Notes: generated by a model from the letters alone, not told the origin. DNA of 45,000 nucleotides from Mesostigma viride (GCA_009746045.1 RPFO01000022.1:1986660-2031659); one strand, 5' to 3'; counted from the first letter of the stretch, positions 1 to 11,219 are shown. Translations and numbers: made by a program.

Positions 1-59
1 GTACGAGGAAATACCCGCAAATGGAAAACCACTGAAAAGGTCTAGCTAGTCAGTCATTA

Positions 60-3000
60 CGTTAGCCATGCCATGATTCCAAACGTCCAAGAACTGCACA
101 CGGTGCAAAGGCAAAAAGCCGGAGGACAGCACTTTCAAATGTGCGGCGGGAACCAAAAGCCCGCGTATGCCAGAAAACATCGTGTTGCTGCAGCGACGCG
201 ATGTGGACAACGAATCCAGTGCCAAGCTCGGAACGGCCGCAAAGGAGATCTGGCATCACAGCCTGGGTAAAGATGTGCGGAGATACTACGCGATACAGCC
301 TGTCCACGACCTGTTTGTAGAGAGCTTGTGCCAAGGGGCAGCACCGAACAGATGTGGGTGACGTTGCAATTAAAACACCGGACTTGACGGAGCATAATGT
401 CTCGGTCATACAAGTCTTTGACCAACAAGGCGATGCAAGAGTTCAACAAGAGTTGTGATGAAATCGACACGATAAGAACAAAGACGGGAAAAACGATGTA
501 ACTGACTAAGAACTGCACCATATTTTGCTGTGTGGGAAAGGAGACTGTGAATATCGGGGTAACGAATAAAAGGAATTTGCTGGTATTTAGGATCCTTGCG
601 CTTAATATCATAGACAGCCGTACGCCAGCCCTTCTTGTAATGGGTAATGTTAAGATCGAGGTAATTGCAATTAGTATCCTCCGACGTGAGCTTTCATGTG
701 AGGGACGCTTGCGGGTAGATGCCAGGCAGACCAGCGGTGATATACAAATGGGTTGCGAAATCAGGGTTGTCGAAAGCAATTAACCCATGACATCGATCAT
801 CAATGTATCGACATGCATGTGTGGATAAAACGCCTGATGAGAACATCATCGTTTGAGGCAATGAGATTCTCCATGAATGCAAGCTTGTCGCGTCCGTGAT
901 CTATCACGTCCGCAATTCATATTTTGGCGTAATTCTGACGCCCGCAGCCTTGTGCGGGTTGCTATACCGCGGACCGGTACTGACGCCGCGGATCTCAGTT
1001 GTACTTACGCGCCAAGTCCGCTGAATTTTCTGACGGAACTTTTGGGCGGACCTGAATTTCACTGGAATTCGTCACAAGGGCAGTTTGCCGAACGCTGGTA
1101 CACAGCAAGCTGGCGAGGCGCTGAGCAGCTGTGCAATTTCAGGATTTCAACGTGGGACACCAGACACAAATGCAAGGAAGCCCCAGGCGGTGCCTGGCAT
1201 AGCTGATAGATTTGCCCTTGTATATTTGTGTTCGTTTGAAGCTTAGCTCGTCGGAAATTAGACAACTAGTGTTATGATTGGCTGATGTCAAAAGTGGCGC
1301 TAGTGGCGCCAGCCGCCAGGCTTGAGCTTTGAGCAGTATAGAAGGATGAGCAACGAACCATGGTGGTCGTTGTTCGTCCGTTTCTCTCCCTCACAACTGG
1401 TTTGTTGTCTTCATGGGGTGAAATAGTTCGAGCAGCCCGGAGCAGCCCCCGTGAGTGGTTGCATGCAGTCAGCTGCCATGAGGATGGACTGACGGATATG
1501 ACAATGTATTGGTTTTGTTAAGAATGTGTGTAAGACTGAGAACGAGACAAGGGACAGGGCCTTCGGGCGACCCTGGTCGTCGTTGGCATGCATGCCAGTA
1601 GGAACTAGATCGGGAACACACGCGCACGTACTGCCGCCACAAGGGGCCTGCAGTGGCGTCACCCAAGGGGCCTCACAGCTGCTCTTATTATAACTGCAAC
1701 ATTACAACTCGACACTCTTTGTAATTCGTCATGTAGCTCATTGGAGTTGAAAGGTCTTTTGGTTGCTTTGATGATTGTCTCAAGAATCGGCTGATTGGGC
1801 CGGATTGCCTGTCATGAAGGTGGCGGTGCCGTAAAGGACCGCACCTTTCACTTTCATTTTTATTTTCAAGGTGGCATATCACACACATGATTACTGCTGA
1901 TAGTGGATGCATTCCAAGTAGCGGTAATGACCAGTCCAGGATGATATGGCACGCAAACGCGACAAGCTCATGAGTGTATAGATGTAGAGGTTTGCAAGGA
2001 GCCCGGCACAGTTAGTGCCCATAGGGATGCCGATAGCTTGTTGGTATACATTGCCCGCAAAACAAATGATGGTGTTATCAACAAGATAAGAGATCCAATG
2101 AAGTGAATGACTAAGGTCAGCCTTCGTGATAATATAATTATAAGCATCCCGCACGATAGCACCTGCCGCAATCCCTGAGAGCCACGTTGCCGTGGGCTTG
2201 GTCTGAGAAACACGCACGTGCATGTGGTTGCGCCCGTACGTGAGGCCTACGTGCATACAGACGAGTAAGTCCTGATGAGGCTATCTAAACGAGCTTTCAA
2301 ATCGTGCAAATCTAGTGTGGCCTATATAGAGTGGTGAAATCATAGGTGGCTATGGGCATATAGGTATACGCTTCTCTGCAGTGCTGTCTTAGAACGGCTA
2401 AGGGCGGCAAGGCGTAGGCGTACTTGGGCTGAGTCTATGACGATCCAAAGTACCAGCGCATTCATACCCGGCATTCGACAGCACCTCCACCCATAATGCA
2501 TTGGCTTCGGGGAGAAGAGCATTCAAAGCATGGCAGATGAGTTTCGAGAGAGCTGCATCAGTGGGGCGGAGTGCGACGCAACAATGGTGCGCAAAGCAAC
2601 AGGAGTTTTGTGCAGCTTAAGAGTGAGATACTGATATGGGAACGTAGTGGTGGTGGCGCGTCGCTGCCGCTTAATTAAGGAATGCCCGAGCAACAATGTT
2701 TTGGCTGTGCAGAAAAGCCCGATGAGCTAGCAGCAGTGATACTGGCGGTGGACTGTGCACGCTGAACATAGGTAGGGCTGGACGCCAACTCGTGTTGCAA
2801 ATTAAGTAGCAAGGTAGTGCTTCTTGCAGATAAAAGCAAAGTTGTTGGCACTCTTGTCAACACACGTGATGATAAAGTCCTGCTTGAAGTGGTCAAGAAG
2901 TGCTTTGAACATCTGTGGTGTTGAGCCAGGTGGTGCGGTGGACCTGCCGGATACGGTAATCAAGCCTTGTGAGACGTGCATCGCATTCGTGAATGACGGC

Positions 3001-3300
3001 GCGAAACCACGGTTCAATGGCAAGCGGGGAGCAAGCTGTAGGTCCGTGCAAATGGCATTGCAGAATTTGCGCAGTGATGTTGAGAGCAGTGCATTCACCT
3101 CTTTGGCACACGTGCGCTGGACCCACGGCCGAAACTTGGTGCCTTTGGCAAAAAGGTCTACATGCAAGCGTGTGGCTCGGCAGGATGCTGAGGTCATGCA
3201 GCGGCCATGCCGTGCTGTGAGGTGGGATCAAGGTACTTGAAATACCGTTGTTGTTGGCAGGGGCAGGGCCCTGCATGCCAAGATGGTGGCCAGCTCCATG
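60..3300 (-). pseudogene. Penelope-like reverse transcriptase, decayed and interrupted
   Basis: Reading on the minus strand from about 3300 down, several frames carry the motifs of a Penelope-like element reverse transcriptase. In order they are DKSANN followed by CKK (about 2880-2820), a LKLHKTP motif (about 2630), motif A YDFTTLY (about 2340), motif B IGIPMGTNCAGLLANL (about 2050-1990), motif C RYIDD (about 815-800), and a thumb region with YLDL and AVYDIKRKDP (about 640-570). Both catalytic Asp sites are present. The frame changes several times, so no complete protein can be made. A ~1.08 kb insertion (886-1962) lies between motifs B and C. The family's C-terminal GIY-YIG endonuclease would lie below position 60, outside the window. 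Family assignment rests on the DKxANN, GIPMGTNCA and RYIDD signatures and is firm. Clade within the family is not determined. Confidence 0.85.
886..1962. mobile_element. ~1.08 kb insertion splitting the Penelope-like RT
   Basis: The segment is bounded by the direct repeat CAAGCT (880-885 and 1963-1968). Its ends are roughly inverted: it starts TGTCGCGTCC and ends AAACGCGA, so TCGCGT is shared in inverted orientation with a 1-2 bp offset. Removing the segment with one CAAGCT joins the upstream and downstream RT reading frames without a frame change, which supports insertion of foreign DNA. No transposase or RT motif was seen inside, so it is probably a non-autonomous DNA transposon. The exact ends and superfamily are uncertain. 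Confidence 0.6.
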
Positions 3301-3898
3301 GGCATTGTATCGCGGCTGACCTTCCCGTTGCTGAAAACCATTTGTCCCAAGGTGGGAGAGTCATGCCAGACGGCAATGGGAGTGCCGAAAGTGTTGCGCA
3401 CCATGAGCGGCATCGCAGCCTGCACTAGCTTGCGGCAAATGCAGAATGTGTGGCAAACACAGCTCATCCATCGCAGCATGAATGAAATGTGAGATCAGTA
3501 TGTAATCGACGCGTACGCAGTGCATCTGCATTCCCATTGACATGCATGGTGCCGAATGATTCGTGAGAGAAGGCCTCGCAGTCTGACTAGTGGCATGGGA
3601 GCGCCGGGGGACTTGCAGATCAGCTGGGATCGAGCACGACCCGACGGCAATCATGTGTAAGCTGGTAAGCTTCTTCAAGCTGCAGGCTTCGAGATAGGAT
3701 GCATGAAAGTTGCCGCGTTGCATAAGCCGAGACATGTGACGTAGGCAGCGGAGACTGGTGGATCGAGTAAAGGGAAGGAGCGGGGGACACATGTGTGGAA
3801 GGTGGAGGGGCAGGGGTGACGCTGGGGGGATATAGGGGCGATATGGCCGGTGTCCAGACCTAGATAGCTTACACCATCCCTTCCATCCCATGTTCCCC

Positions 3899-4326
3899 AG
3901 TTAGGTGAAATAGTGCCGGAACCTTTTTGCCGTTGGGGCAAATCGGTCCGGAACACTATTTTGCCCGGAATCACCACTTCCGAGCACCCATTCTGGCCCC
4001 GTGGAGGGGGAGTCGAATAGACCTGGAGACAACCGCCTAGGCTAGTGCACGCAAATGGTATTGCGCCGGAACTGCCTCTGGCAGGTTTCGAACCCCTGAC
4101 CTCCAAGGTGCACAGGTCTTAGTTAGGTGAAATAGTGCCGGAACCTTTTTGCCGTTGGGGCAAATCGGTCCGGAACACTATTTTGCCCGGATTCACCACT
4201 TCCGAGCACCCAAGTTGATTCGGCCGAATTAACTTGGGTGCTCGGAAGTGGTGAATCCGGGCAAAATAGTGTTCCGGACCGATTTGCCCCAACGGCAAAA
4301 AGGTTCCGGCACTATTTCACCTAACT
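3899..4326. mobile_element. Foldback element with AGTT..AACT ends and tRNA-like module (428 bp)
   Basis: The element starts AGTTAGGTGAAATAGTGCC and ends with the reverse complement. It is flanked by a 5-bp target duplication TCCCC (3894-3898 and 4327-4331). The related LINE 3' end at 31160 has the empty site with one TCCCC. Structure: a single 92-bp arm (3899-3990), an internal region with a tRNA-like B-box on the minus strand (4060-4120), then two 103-bp arms in near-perfect inverted orientation (4121-4223 and 4224-4326) meeting at a CGGCCG centre. No protein is encoded, so it must depend on enzymes supplied in trans. The superfamily is not recognised. Confidence 0.75.
4060..4120 (-). other. 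tRNA-like module with B-box
   Basis: On the minus strand the sequence contains GGAGGTCAGGGGTTCGAAAC, with a perfect match to the RNA polymerase III B-box (GGTTCGANNCC) in the place expected for a tRNA T-arm. It is preceded by TAAGACC and a possible anticodon arm. No clear A-box or acceptor stem is visible, because upstream sequence is the foldback arm. The same module occurs at 10595-10657. It is a tRNA-derived or tRNA-like segment, not a functional tRNA gene. Confidence 0.55.
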
Positions 4327-4499
4327 TCCCCTCCGGCCACTGAGGACTTATGCTCGTACGTGACGCAGTCACGTGTCTATAAATTAATTAATTAATTAAC
4401 AAGGCAGAGATTGTGCTTCAGACGCCAGGCACGGATGAACATAAGAGGGCGGGAACGGGGGGGAGGCGGGCGGGGGCGAGACCGAGCTTTGAAGCTCTT

Positions 4500-5060
4500 G
4501 CCTTCAATGCAAAAACCGTGGGGCAGATCGAAGTGCATGTAACATTCGTTTCCAAAAAGTTTCCCGATGCCCTGCGGCTTTGCGAAAAGCTGCGCCGGTA
4601 AAGGTGCCGGGGACATGTTCAAAGGGTACGACCCGCCAATCCCACCACCCGTATTGGGCCATGGCGCCATGTAGGGGAATGTCGTCGTTGGCGGCAGGGC
4701 GGCCAATATGAAGGCGGCGTGCCGCTCGGACATGTTCCTGAAAACGCATCCAGGCATGCATCCCGTTGCTTCTGGCCAACGTAGATACGTTGAGGGTACC
4801 TGCGGTTGTAAATGGCATAAATGACGCGACGGGTGCTTTCGGGGTGTGGGCGAGTGGAGTTGGTAAGCGACAAATGCGTGCGCTGTAAGCGCCGGAGGCG
4901 ACCTAGAGTATGGTCATCCTTGCAGTGATGGTTATGGCGCGTGTTGATGCGACAACGCTTCCGCCATTCCTTTGAGGATCGATCGAGATACGATACTGTA
5001 GGGGAACTGCCTAGTAGAAATAGCAGTGTACTTCCGGTAATCAATGCCGGCACTTGATTG
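4500..5060 (-). pseudogene. GIY-YIG endonuclease relic (Penelope-like type)
   Basis: Minus-strand frames between 5053 and 4504 encode VIYAIYNRR followed by RIYVGQ, the GIY-YIG signature of homing-type and Penelope-like element endonucleases. After a frame change this continues with RFQEHVRAARRLHIGR, a G..MAQYG segment, and an E..RKAAGHRETFWKRMLHALR segment, matching the usual order Y, YVGQ, R/H and downstream Glu. At least one frameshift (about 4750-4800) separates the two halves. In Penelope-like elements this domain follows the RT, so an RT would be expected upstream at 5.1-6 kb (minus), but none was recognised. It may be a solo EN relic from a second element. Confidence 0.7.
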
Positions 5061-5099
5061 CCGTAAATTCTGTGGAGGGTCTTAAGAGCATGCCAGAAA

Positions 5100-6090
5100 G
5101 TGACTCATAAGGTGTTTCATGATGATTCAGATGCACTGCATGATGAGAGCTAAGATATCAAACAGAACCAGAGCGGATCGAGCATATTGAGGTAAGTCAA
5201 TATTCACTGCGTAACACCCGTTACGCGATAGCGGTGGTCCATGATGCGTCTCCCCGGGGCAGGATGTGGCTATATAACAACACAGCTGAACGGACTCGGA
5301 ACATGTGGATTCCCGGTGGGGGGGGCTTCCAATTGTCATACTTGACGGCCTCTTTCCTGTAACGAAAAGATTTCCCTTCTTCATGTTCCAGATGATCGAG
5401 TCACCGTGCTCCTGCCTTTGTGTTTTTTTGGCGTTTGTAAAGAGATATGGGAGGGTAAACAAAGCAAAGGCTGATATTGCCGTGTGGGGGGCCCGATCCT
5501 TGGTTAGTCTCTAGCTCAAGTGCCCACAGAAAAACACGAGAGTAGCACACACATGCAGCGCGCAGCCCAGCCTCGCTCCCTCAGTATAAGAGTAAAAGAA
5601 AAAGGACAAGAACAGCAAAACAAACAAGAACAAGAACAAGAACAAAACACAGACACGTAGTGCAATGTGAGCGGAATGATGGAGGAAGGTGAGAGGGGGG
5701 CATCGTATTGAATGTGTAGGCATTAATAAGGCAGCCGAAGCGTCCCATATCCCCGGGTACATTCGTGGCTTTCAAAAAGCCACAACCTGCGTGGAAGAGG
5801 AAAATGCAGGAACGATGAGTATGATCCTGAAAACGAGGTTGAGGAAACGCGGAGAGGAAATGCCGGCTGCTGAAACGATTCCGATGGAACTGTGGGTTTC
5901 GCCGACATGAGGCGGTGCAGCTGACTATCTCTATGGTGTCGTGTGTGACCGCGGGAGTGCTGCATGGTTCACGTGCCCACTCGCCGGACTAGCCCGACGA
6001 CATGTGTGCTTGGTTGCCCACGGCTGAAATCCTCTTGCCCGTCATGCAAAGGCCACGCCTCCTAGCCGAAAACGAACTATATTCAACCAA
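5100..6090. other. No gene recognised; short AAGAAC tract
   Basis: No family motif was seen in any frame. An (AAGAAC)n-like purine tract lies at about 5604-5648. Open frames here are short and lack recognisable domains. Confidence 0.5.
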
Positions 6091-6094
6091 TCTA

Positions 6095-6195
6095 ATATCA
6101 AGGAGACAACCAGCGCAGGCCAGAAATCGGGAGAATCCGGACCATGGTAGCTCGAGCCTGCCGTTCTCTTAATTAATTAATTAATTAATTAAACA
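6095..6195 (+). repeat. Dispersed repeat R1 followed by TTAA array
   Basis: The block beginning GAGACAACCAGCGCAGGCC and ending near CGAGCCTGCCGTT(A)TCTT recurs at 14795-14880 and 15799-15880, with a partial continuation at 9985-10090. Here it runs directly into (TTAA)n at 6171-6194 and a CTCCCGTTGGGGAG(T) module (6200-6215). That module is also present, in variants, at 15520, 15930 and, inverted, at 22210-22250. The repeated order suggests the 3' part of a retroposon family. Confidence 0.5.
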
Positions 6196-6489
6196 CATGC
6201 TCCCGTTGGGGAGTCACGGAGCACCGAAGTGCTTTTATGTAATCCCTGTGTGTGCACAACAGGAGAAAGGGCAGAGACCCCCGGTCTCCTTCATGCCAAA
6301 GGCATGCCACAGCTGCATTCGGGCGCGCTAGCTATGTAAGAGGACATGCTAACGATCCGGCAAACTGCGGGTGCAATAAGACCCATGTGAGCGTGGCATA
6401 ACAAGTGTAGCGTGGGCAAGTAATGACTGAATCGCTACCACGGTCCTTAATTTAGGACAAAATTAAGGACCAATTTACTATAACCGAGG

Positions 6490-6625
6490 TACTGGGGGGG
6501 GGGGTCACTATATGGACCGTACCCCATGTGGACCGTACCCGGCATGATGTACCCGACCCGTGGTACCGGCACATGGTATATATACCCGGATTCCGTACCC
6601 GGGTACCGGGTATAATGGCGGGAAA
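6490..6625. repeat. GTACC-rich degenerate repeat
   Basis: GTACC/GGTAC units (CCGTACCC, GGTACCGG and similar) recur irregularly through this stretch. It looks like a degenerate minisatellite with mixed orientation. Confidence 0.5.
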
Positions 6626-6639
6626 GTAGGTACCTCGAC

Positions 6640-8400
6640 CAAAAATATAACCGATTTTGGAGCGAAAAAGTGGGTGCGGGAATGATCTGAGGTGGATATG
6701 GCGACCTGACAATCGTGGCCGGCGTTTTCACGTGCGTTTATCATTTCGGGCGCCCAGTAGCAAAAACGAAAGGTCGTTAGTTATGCTGAAAGGCTGTGAA
6801 ATTTTCTGCTCAAGTTTTTATGTGTAGCGCTGTAGCACAGCGGCACAACACAAATGGGTCGCAGATCGCCTGCTCGCGGAGGGTCGATTTTGGCACAAAC
6901 ATGTTAGTGTATTAGCAATGGTGGTGCGAATCAAGCCAGGAAATTTTTGTGGACGATTTTGATTATAGTCTGGAGTTTATTAACGGAGTATTTGACATGG
7001 GAGCGCCTGGGCCGTGATATTCTTGCCCGATTTCCATTGTCGACCATGTTTTAGGGACGTTCAGGCTGGGCAGCGAGCGCACCTTATAGGTCTTCACTTT
7101 CGGTATTTCTTGGACCTAGAACGCAGCACAAGCGTGGTTTATATCATTTTCGAACCGGTTGGCCAGCTTTGGTGCGCTCAGCTCTCGGAAAGCTGACCTC
7201 GCTGCGGATTTCAGCGACTTTTTTGCTTAACCATCTGGAATGAGGCGACGTAAGTAGCAGGTACGTGCCGGGTTGTCCTAGATCATGAGTGTAACTGGCA
7301 ACGCTGTCGTGGTGTTTTGAGTCAGTAAGCTATGCCTTAAAAGAGGGGACGCTCTCTGTGCACATAACTGTCACACATAGTTGGTTTACGTCATACAATT
7401 TTTTACGTCTCTATCTTCGTCGTCCGCTGCAGCTAAAACACACATACATGCGTAAGAGCAGTTTTACTCATGTGTTAGTTATAAACCATGGTCCTATGGC
7501 CTGCAGTCGTTCAGGGTGTTCTCAGACAGAATATACAGTATGGTCTACGTGTTACATGCACCCTGACTTCGCTCACAAAGCGTTGCATGTTAGCACAACG
7601 TTGTTCTGTAACTTGATTTGGCTGCATTCATGTGTTAGTTGCAATGCAAATGCAATGTTTTTTCATCGCTGGGTGGTGGCCAGCATGTCCGTGATGTCAA
7701 AGAAGGTTTGGCATATGCTTAGAGAAAGTTTACCGCAAGGGGTGGGCCATGTTCAAGCCGGGCAACCTCAGCAACCATGCAACCGTATATTGCATTACCT
7801 GCACCATCTGTGACACCGTTAAGCACGCGTATATATAGAGGCAGCCACAGCAGGGTATGGCCTTGTTATACGCTGCCCCGCCATCCCAAGGCCTCGTAGG
7901 GTCCCCTATAGCGCTTGTAAGATGCTCAAGGGACCGTGTGGATAGCATGGTCATGCGTTGACACTAATTGGTCCTATTGGTCCTAAATTCTCATTTTGAC
8001 CAAATTCGCGGTTTGAGGCCTGCCATGGGCCAGGGTCCATTCAGGCACTAAATGTAATTATTTGAACCCAGGTTTTTGTCCAAAATTCAAAATTAAAGTG
8101 TGTTATCTGCCAGTGGTAAAAATGCCAGGGTCAAAATTTGATGTTAGCACATATATTTTTAAATTCAAACTGGTCCTAAAAAAAGGAATTTTCTTGGTAA
8201 CATGGACAATAGCCAGGGCGTAGCCATGGCTGTACTAGGACTAGGCTAAGGCTATGGCTGGTTGTGTATACCGTGCGTTGGCAGCACGTGACTAGGTATG
8301 TTGGCACAGCTAGGCACTGAACATTCTAAGCATCATTGGCTGCCTTAGCGGCAGTGACTCCAATGGATACAAGCTAGGGCTATTGCTATTCTAGCCCGCT
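6640..8400. other. No gene recognised
   Basis: The longest open frame here (7358-7813, plus) has no recognisable domain, no GC-rich codon bias like the other coding sequence in the window, and no paralogue seen nearby. TTGGTCCTA-type short repeats occur at 7970-8180. Confidence 0.4.
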
Positions 8401-9830
8401 GCATGGGGGCGTCCACATCTTGTGGTTGATCATCAGGTCCCCGCCCCTCCAGTACACCACCTTGGGCTTCTGGGGGTCCTGCTTATGGCGGAGGTATTCC
8501 GGCCACAGGTCGCGTCGCTGTTGTTAAGCTGAGCGGGGGTCAGGTCGTCATCCAGCGTCCAGGTGAGGTCGTGCAACCTCTTGCGACGAGAGAGGAACGG
8601 CTGCTTGTCCTCAGGGGAGAGGAAGGTGAGCAGGACTGGTGGGGGAGCCGCCTTGTCCCGTGAGTGGGGAAGGCGGTGGCACCCTCGCAGTTCTACATCA
8701 GTCACCTACCAGGCCGGCCCATGAGGGTAAGAAGCTGGTTCTTGAGCTCGTCAGCAAGGGAGGTTGACGTCTCACCTGGCTTCTGGAGGAAGCGACGTAG
8801 CACCACTCGGCACTCGCGGCGAGCGCGGTCGGTGACCTCCCGCTGCTGGGCCTGCATGGCGGTGGTCCTCGATCCAGCTCCTGGAGCTTCGTGGCGATGG
8901 CGTCGGTGGCCGGTGGAGGCGGTCGCTGACCGCAGCAGGTCCGCGTAGGAGAGCGGCGGGAGGTCCCCATCATCCTGCCGGGGTGGCTGGGATGCAATGG
9001 TGGCCGTCTGCTCCGCTATCTTGGGGACCTGTGTGGCCAGGGCCTCGGTGTGGGCGGTGCATGATGGCCTCAAGCTTCTTCATGAGCACGCCGCACTTGC
9101 CCTCCACCTGCATGGTTAATTAGGCGAGAGACAAGTGCAGCATGCGTTTCCGAAGCTAAGTTGCGCCGCGGTGTGCTGAGCGTCGTGAACTGGGGCTGGA
9201 GCTTGTGGACGACCTTGGTTTCCACATTGGAGACCCGGGCCTCCACCGTGTTGAGCGTTGTGTTCAGCGATGTCAGATTCTCGGCCAGCGGCCAGGTCAC
9301 GTGCTCCTCCAGCACTGCGCGGATGTCATCCTTGCAGAGGGAGGGAGCCGATGGGGCTGCCGGCCGCGCAGGCTGGGCTGGGGTGCGGAGCTGAGCGATG
9401 ATGGCGTTTTCAGTGAGCTGGAAGTGGCTGCACAGCCGATAGCGATGCGGTGGTCTCCCCTGGCAAAGAACCTCTCCAGGTTCTGGTCGGGGATGGGCCC
9501 TGTGGGCCCACGGAGCTTGCGTTCCTGGGCTAAGAAACGCACTATTTCGACGCATTCGGCGTTGGTCCATTGCATCCAGTCGCTGAAAGAAAAGCGGCCG
9601 GTCGTAATCTGGTAGGTACTTTCGCCATTTGTGCTCGTGGCCGGCAGGGTTTCTTGGGCTCGGGCGAGGCGCTTGGCGATGGGTTTGCTGGCGGTGGATT
9701 TGCAAGCCCAGGCGGCTGGGCGAGGACGATGGCGAGTGGGTTGGGCTGGGAGCCGGTAAGCTCCTTTTCCAAACCCCGTTTTGCTTTTGGGGTCGTCATA
9801 TAGCTGCTTGTCACGTGATAACTTTGGCAA
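8400..9830 (-). pseudogene. L1-type LINE ORF1 protein relic
   Basis: Minus-strand frames from 9830 to about 8430 give, in order, a WMQWTNAECVEIVRFLAQE segment, a coiled-coil-like stretch ENLTSLNTTLNTVEARVSNV (about 9290-9230), then RECRVVLRRFLQKPGETS and ELKNQLLTLMG (RRM-like core). These are followed by the C-terminal signature LLTFLSPEDKQPFLSRRKRL and TLDDDLTPAQ (about 8640-8520). In the family this protein binds the element RNA as a chaperone, with a coiled coil, RRM and C-terminal domain. The frame changes at least three times, so it is broken. No ORF2 (RT) follows it. TTAATTA at 9116-9122 interrupts the frame. Confidence 0.75.
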
Positions 9831-9839
9831 TACTGCGTT

Positions 9840-10255
9840 AATTCAGCCGTAACCGATTATACTGGCGTGTACGTCTGAATAAAGCGCATCGAATTCAAGT
9901 GGTCTGACCGAATTTGGGGCTCAGACGCAAAAGACCTGAGCTCCGCCGTCAGCCATACCGCCGTCAGCCATTTTCGTCGGTTGGTAGTACTATCGGCCGT
10001 TATCTTGTCCGCGTGTTCGAGTCGTTCAGGATGATGAAGATGAATGGTAATGGAAATGTGTAGCCTTGTGCATTGAAATTATGGCTGGCTTAGGTGTAGA
10101 GCGACGAGATGACCTAGACGGTGGGGCCGGAAACAGCATGCTTGATCAGGGCGTGTGTTTCAAGCCTAACTGGCGGGGAGTGTCTAGTGGTGAGCACCAT
10201 TGCTGCGATCGCTCTCCTGTATGTGCGCAACAGTAATTGCGTGTCATGCGCATGG
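9840..10255. other. No gene recognised; partial dispersed repeat R1
   Basis: The stretch 9985-10090 contains GTTATCTTGTCCGCGT and GAGTCGTTCAG, also found at 15850-15885. It also contains a block beginning GGAAATGTG(T/C)AGCCTTG that recurs at 16733. Confidence 0.4.
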
Positions 10256-10810
10256 AGTTGTACAAGCTAATGCTTATACTTTTTATGCGCAAACCTTTTT
10301 TACGAAGGTTAACGCATATTCTTACATCCTGCGCAGGATGTAAGAATATGCGTTAACCTTGGTAAAAAAGGTTTGCGCATAAAAAGTATAATAAGCATTA
10401 GCTTGTACAACTTAAAACCTTTGCGCGTTGGGGCGGAATATTAAGCGGCTCCCTAACTAGGGTTTACTTCCGCACCGAATTACTAATTCGATATCCAATT
10501 ACTGATTCGATATTAATCCCGGGAAGGTCCGATATCTACCTCGCTAGGCGATTAATTAGGTCCGACCGGTGCCCCGGCGGATCCTCCCAAATAATCCCTA
10601 CTCGGCACTGGCCCCACGAGGTTTCGAACCCATGACTTCCGCGCCGCGCCGGTTCTTAGTTGTACAAGCTAATGCTTATACTTTTTATGCGCAAACCTTT
10701 TTTACCAAGGTTAACGCATATTCTTACATCCTGCGCAGGATTAAGAATATGCGTTAACCTTGGTAAAAAAGGTTTGCGCATAAAAAGTATAAGCATTAGC
10801 TTGTACAACT
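10256..10810. mobile_element. Foldback element with AGTT..AACT ends and tRNA-like module (555 bp)
   Basis: The element is flanked by the 5-bp duplication CATGG (10251-10255 and 10811-10815). It consists of a ~155-bp near-perfect inverted repeat starting AGTTGTACAAGCTAATGC (10256-10411), an internal region (10412-10657), and a second ~153-bp inverted repeat (10658-10810). Each inverted repeat is palindromic around TGCGCA and would fold into a long hairpin. The internal region carries a tRNA-like B-box on the minus strand (10595-10657). A broken fragment of the same arm lies at 13426-13506. The arms share no sequence with the element at 3899-4326 except the AGTT ends. Confidence 0.75.
10595..10657 (-). 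other. tRNA-like module with B-box
   Basis: On the minus strand the sequence reads TAAGAACC, a GC-rich possible anticodon arm, then GGAAGTCATGGGTTCGAAAC. It aligns with the module at 4060-4120 (GGARGTCAKGGGTTCGAAAC in both). The B-box is a perfect match. No A-box is visible because the foldback arm begins immediately upstream. Confidence 0.55.
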
Positions 10811-10938
10811 CATGGGCATGCCACGGAGTACTATGCTAATCTCATTAGAAAATAATCACACGTTACTGGAATATCGTCTACATCATGCCCCAATCACCAT
10901 TTGCGGATATTTCCTCGTAAATGGTGGGAGAGCGATCG

Positions 10939-11110
10939 CAGCAATTAATTATAATTAATTAAGAACATAGCTCCGTGGGGAGCATATGTAACAGACAGCC
11001 CTGAAAAGGGGCATCTATGGGTTTTAGATACAGTCTGGGCTACAACCTGCAGGTGTAGGATGTAAACTATCACCGGCTCTGGGTGCACAAGGTGCACCTG
11101 TGGCCACCAA
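10939..11110 (-). repeat. L1-type 3' end module with TTAA tail
   Basis: The block from the TTAATTAA tail through AACATAGCTCCGTGGGGAGC to the GGTGCACCTGTGG region matches 35405-35575 closely. Shorter versions are at 16640-16715 and 22400-22445. In the copies at 35.8 and 22.8 kb it follows a LINE reading frame on the minus strand and ends in an A/T-rich tail, so it is the 3' end of that LINE group. Confidence 0.6.
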
Positions 11111-11219
11111 TGATGATGGGTCATCATTGGATGGATCATGCATCCCGACGATCAGGCACACACAGGGCGGCGTGGGGAACTGGCCTACAGTAGAAGGCCT
11201 GCATGTCATATGGGGTGGA

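Larger units (their letters stand above)
3600..4401 (+). mobile_element. LINE 3' end with TTAA-repeat tail, host of a foldback insertion
   Basis: The stretch around 3865-3898 plus 4327-4401 matches the 3' end of the LINE fragment at 31130-31216. Both read gatagct.. then CCATCCCATGTTCCCC, then a GAGGACT block, a GACGCAGTCA/GGCGCAGTCA block, and a tail of TTAATTAA units (4382-4401 here). The foldback element 3899-4326 sits inside the CCCC of this module, and the copy at 31160 gives the uninterrupted site. No coding sequence was recognised between 3300 and 3860. Confidence 0.6.

Noticed and set aside
3899-4326. LTR-type or TRIM element interpretation of the foldback elements
   Set aside because: Arms are inverted, not direct, ends are AGTT..AACT instead of TG..CA, and no primer binding site or polypurine tract was seen.
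7358-7813. Plus-strand frame of 151 codons
   Set aside because: It has no family resemblance, no codon bias like the other coding regions, and no paralogue or splice context.
4060-10657. tRNA genes at the B-box matches
   Set aside because: The B-boxes are good but acceptor stems, D-arms and A-boxes are absent or replaced by foldback arms, so they are not functional tRNA genes.
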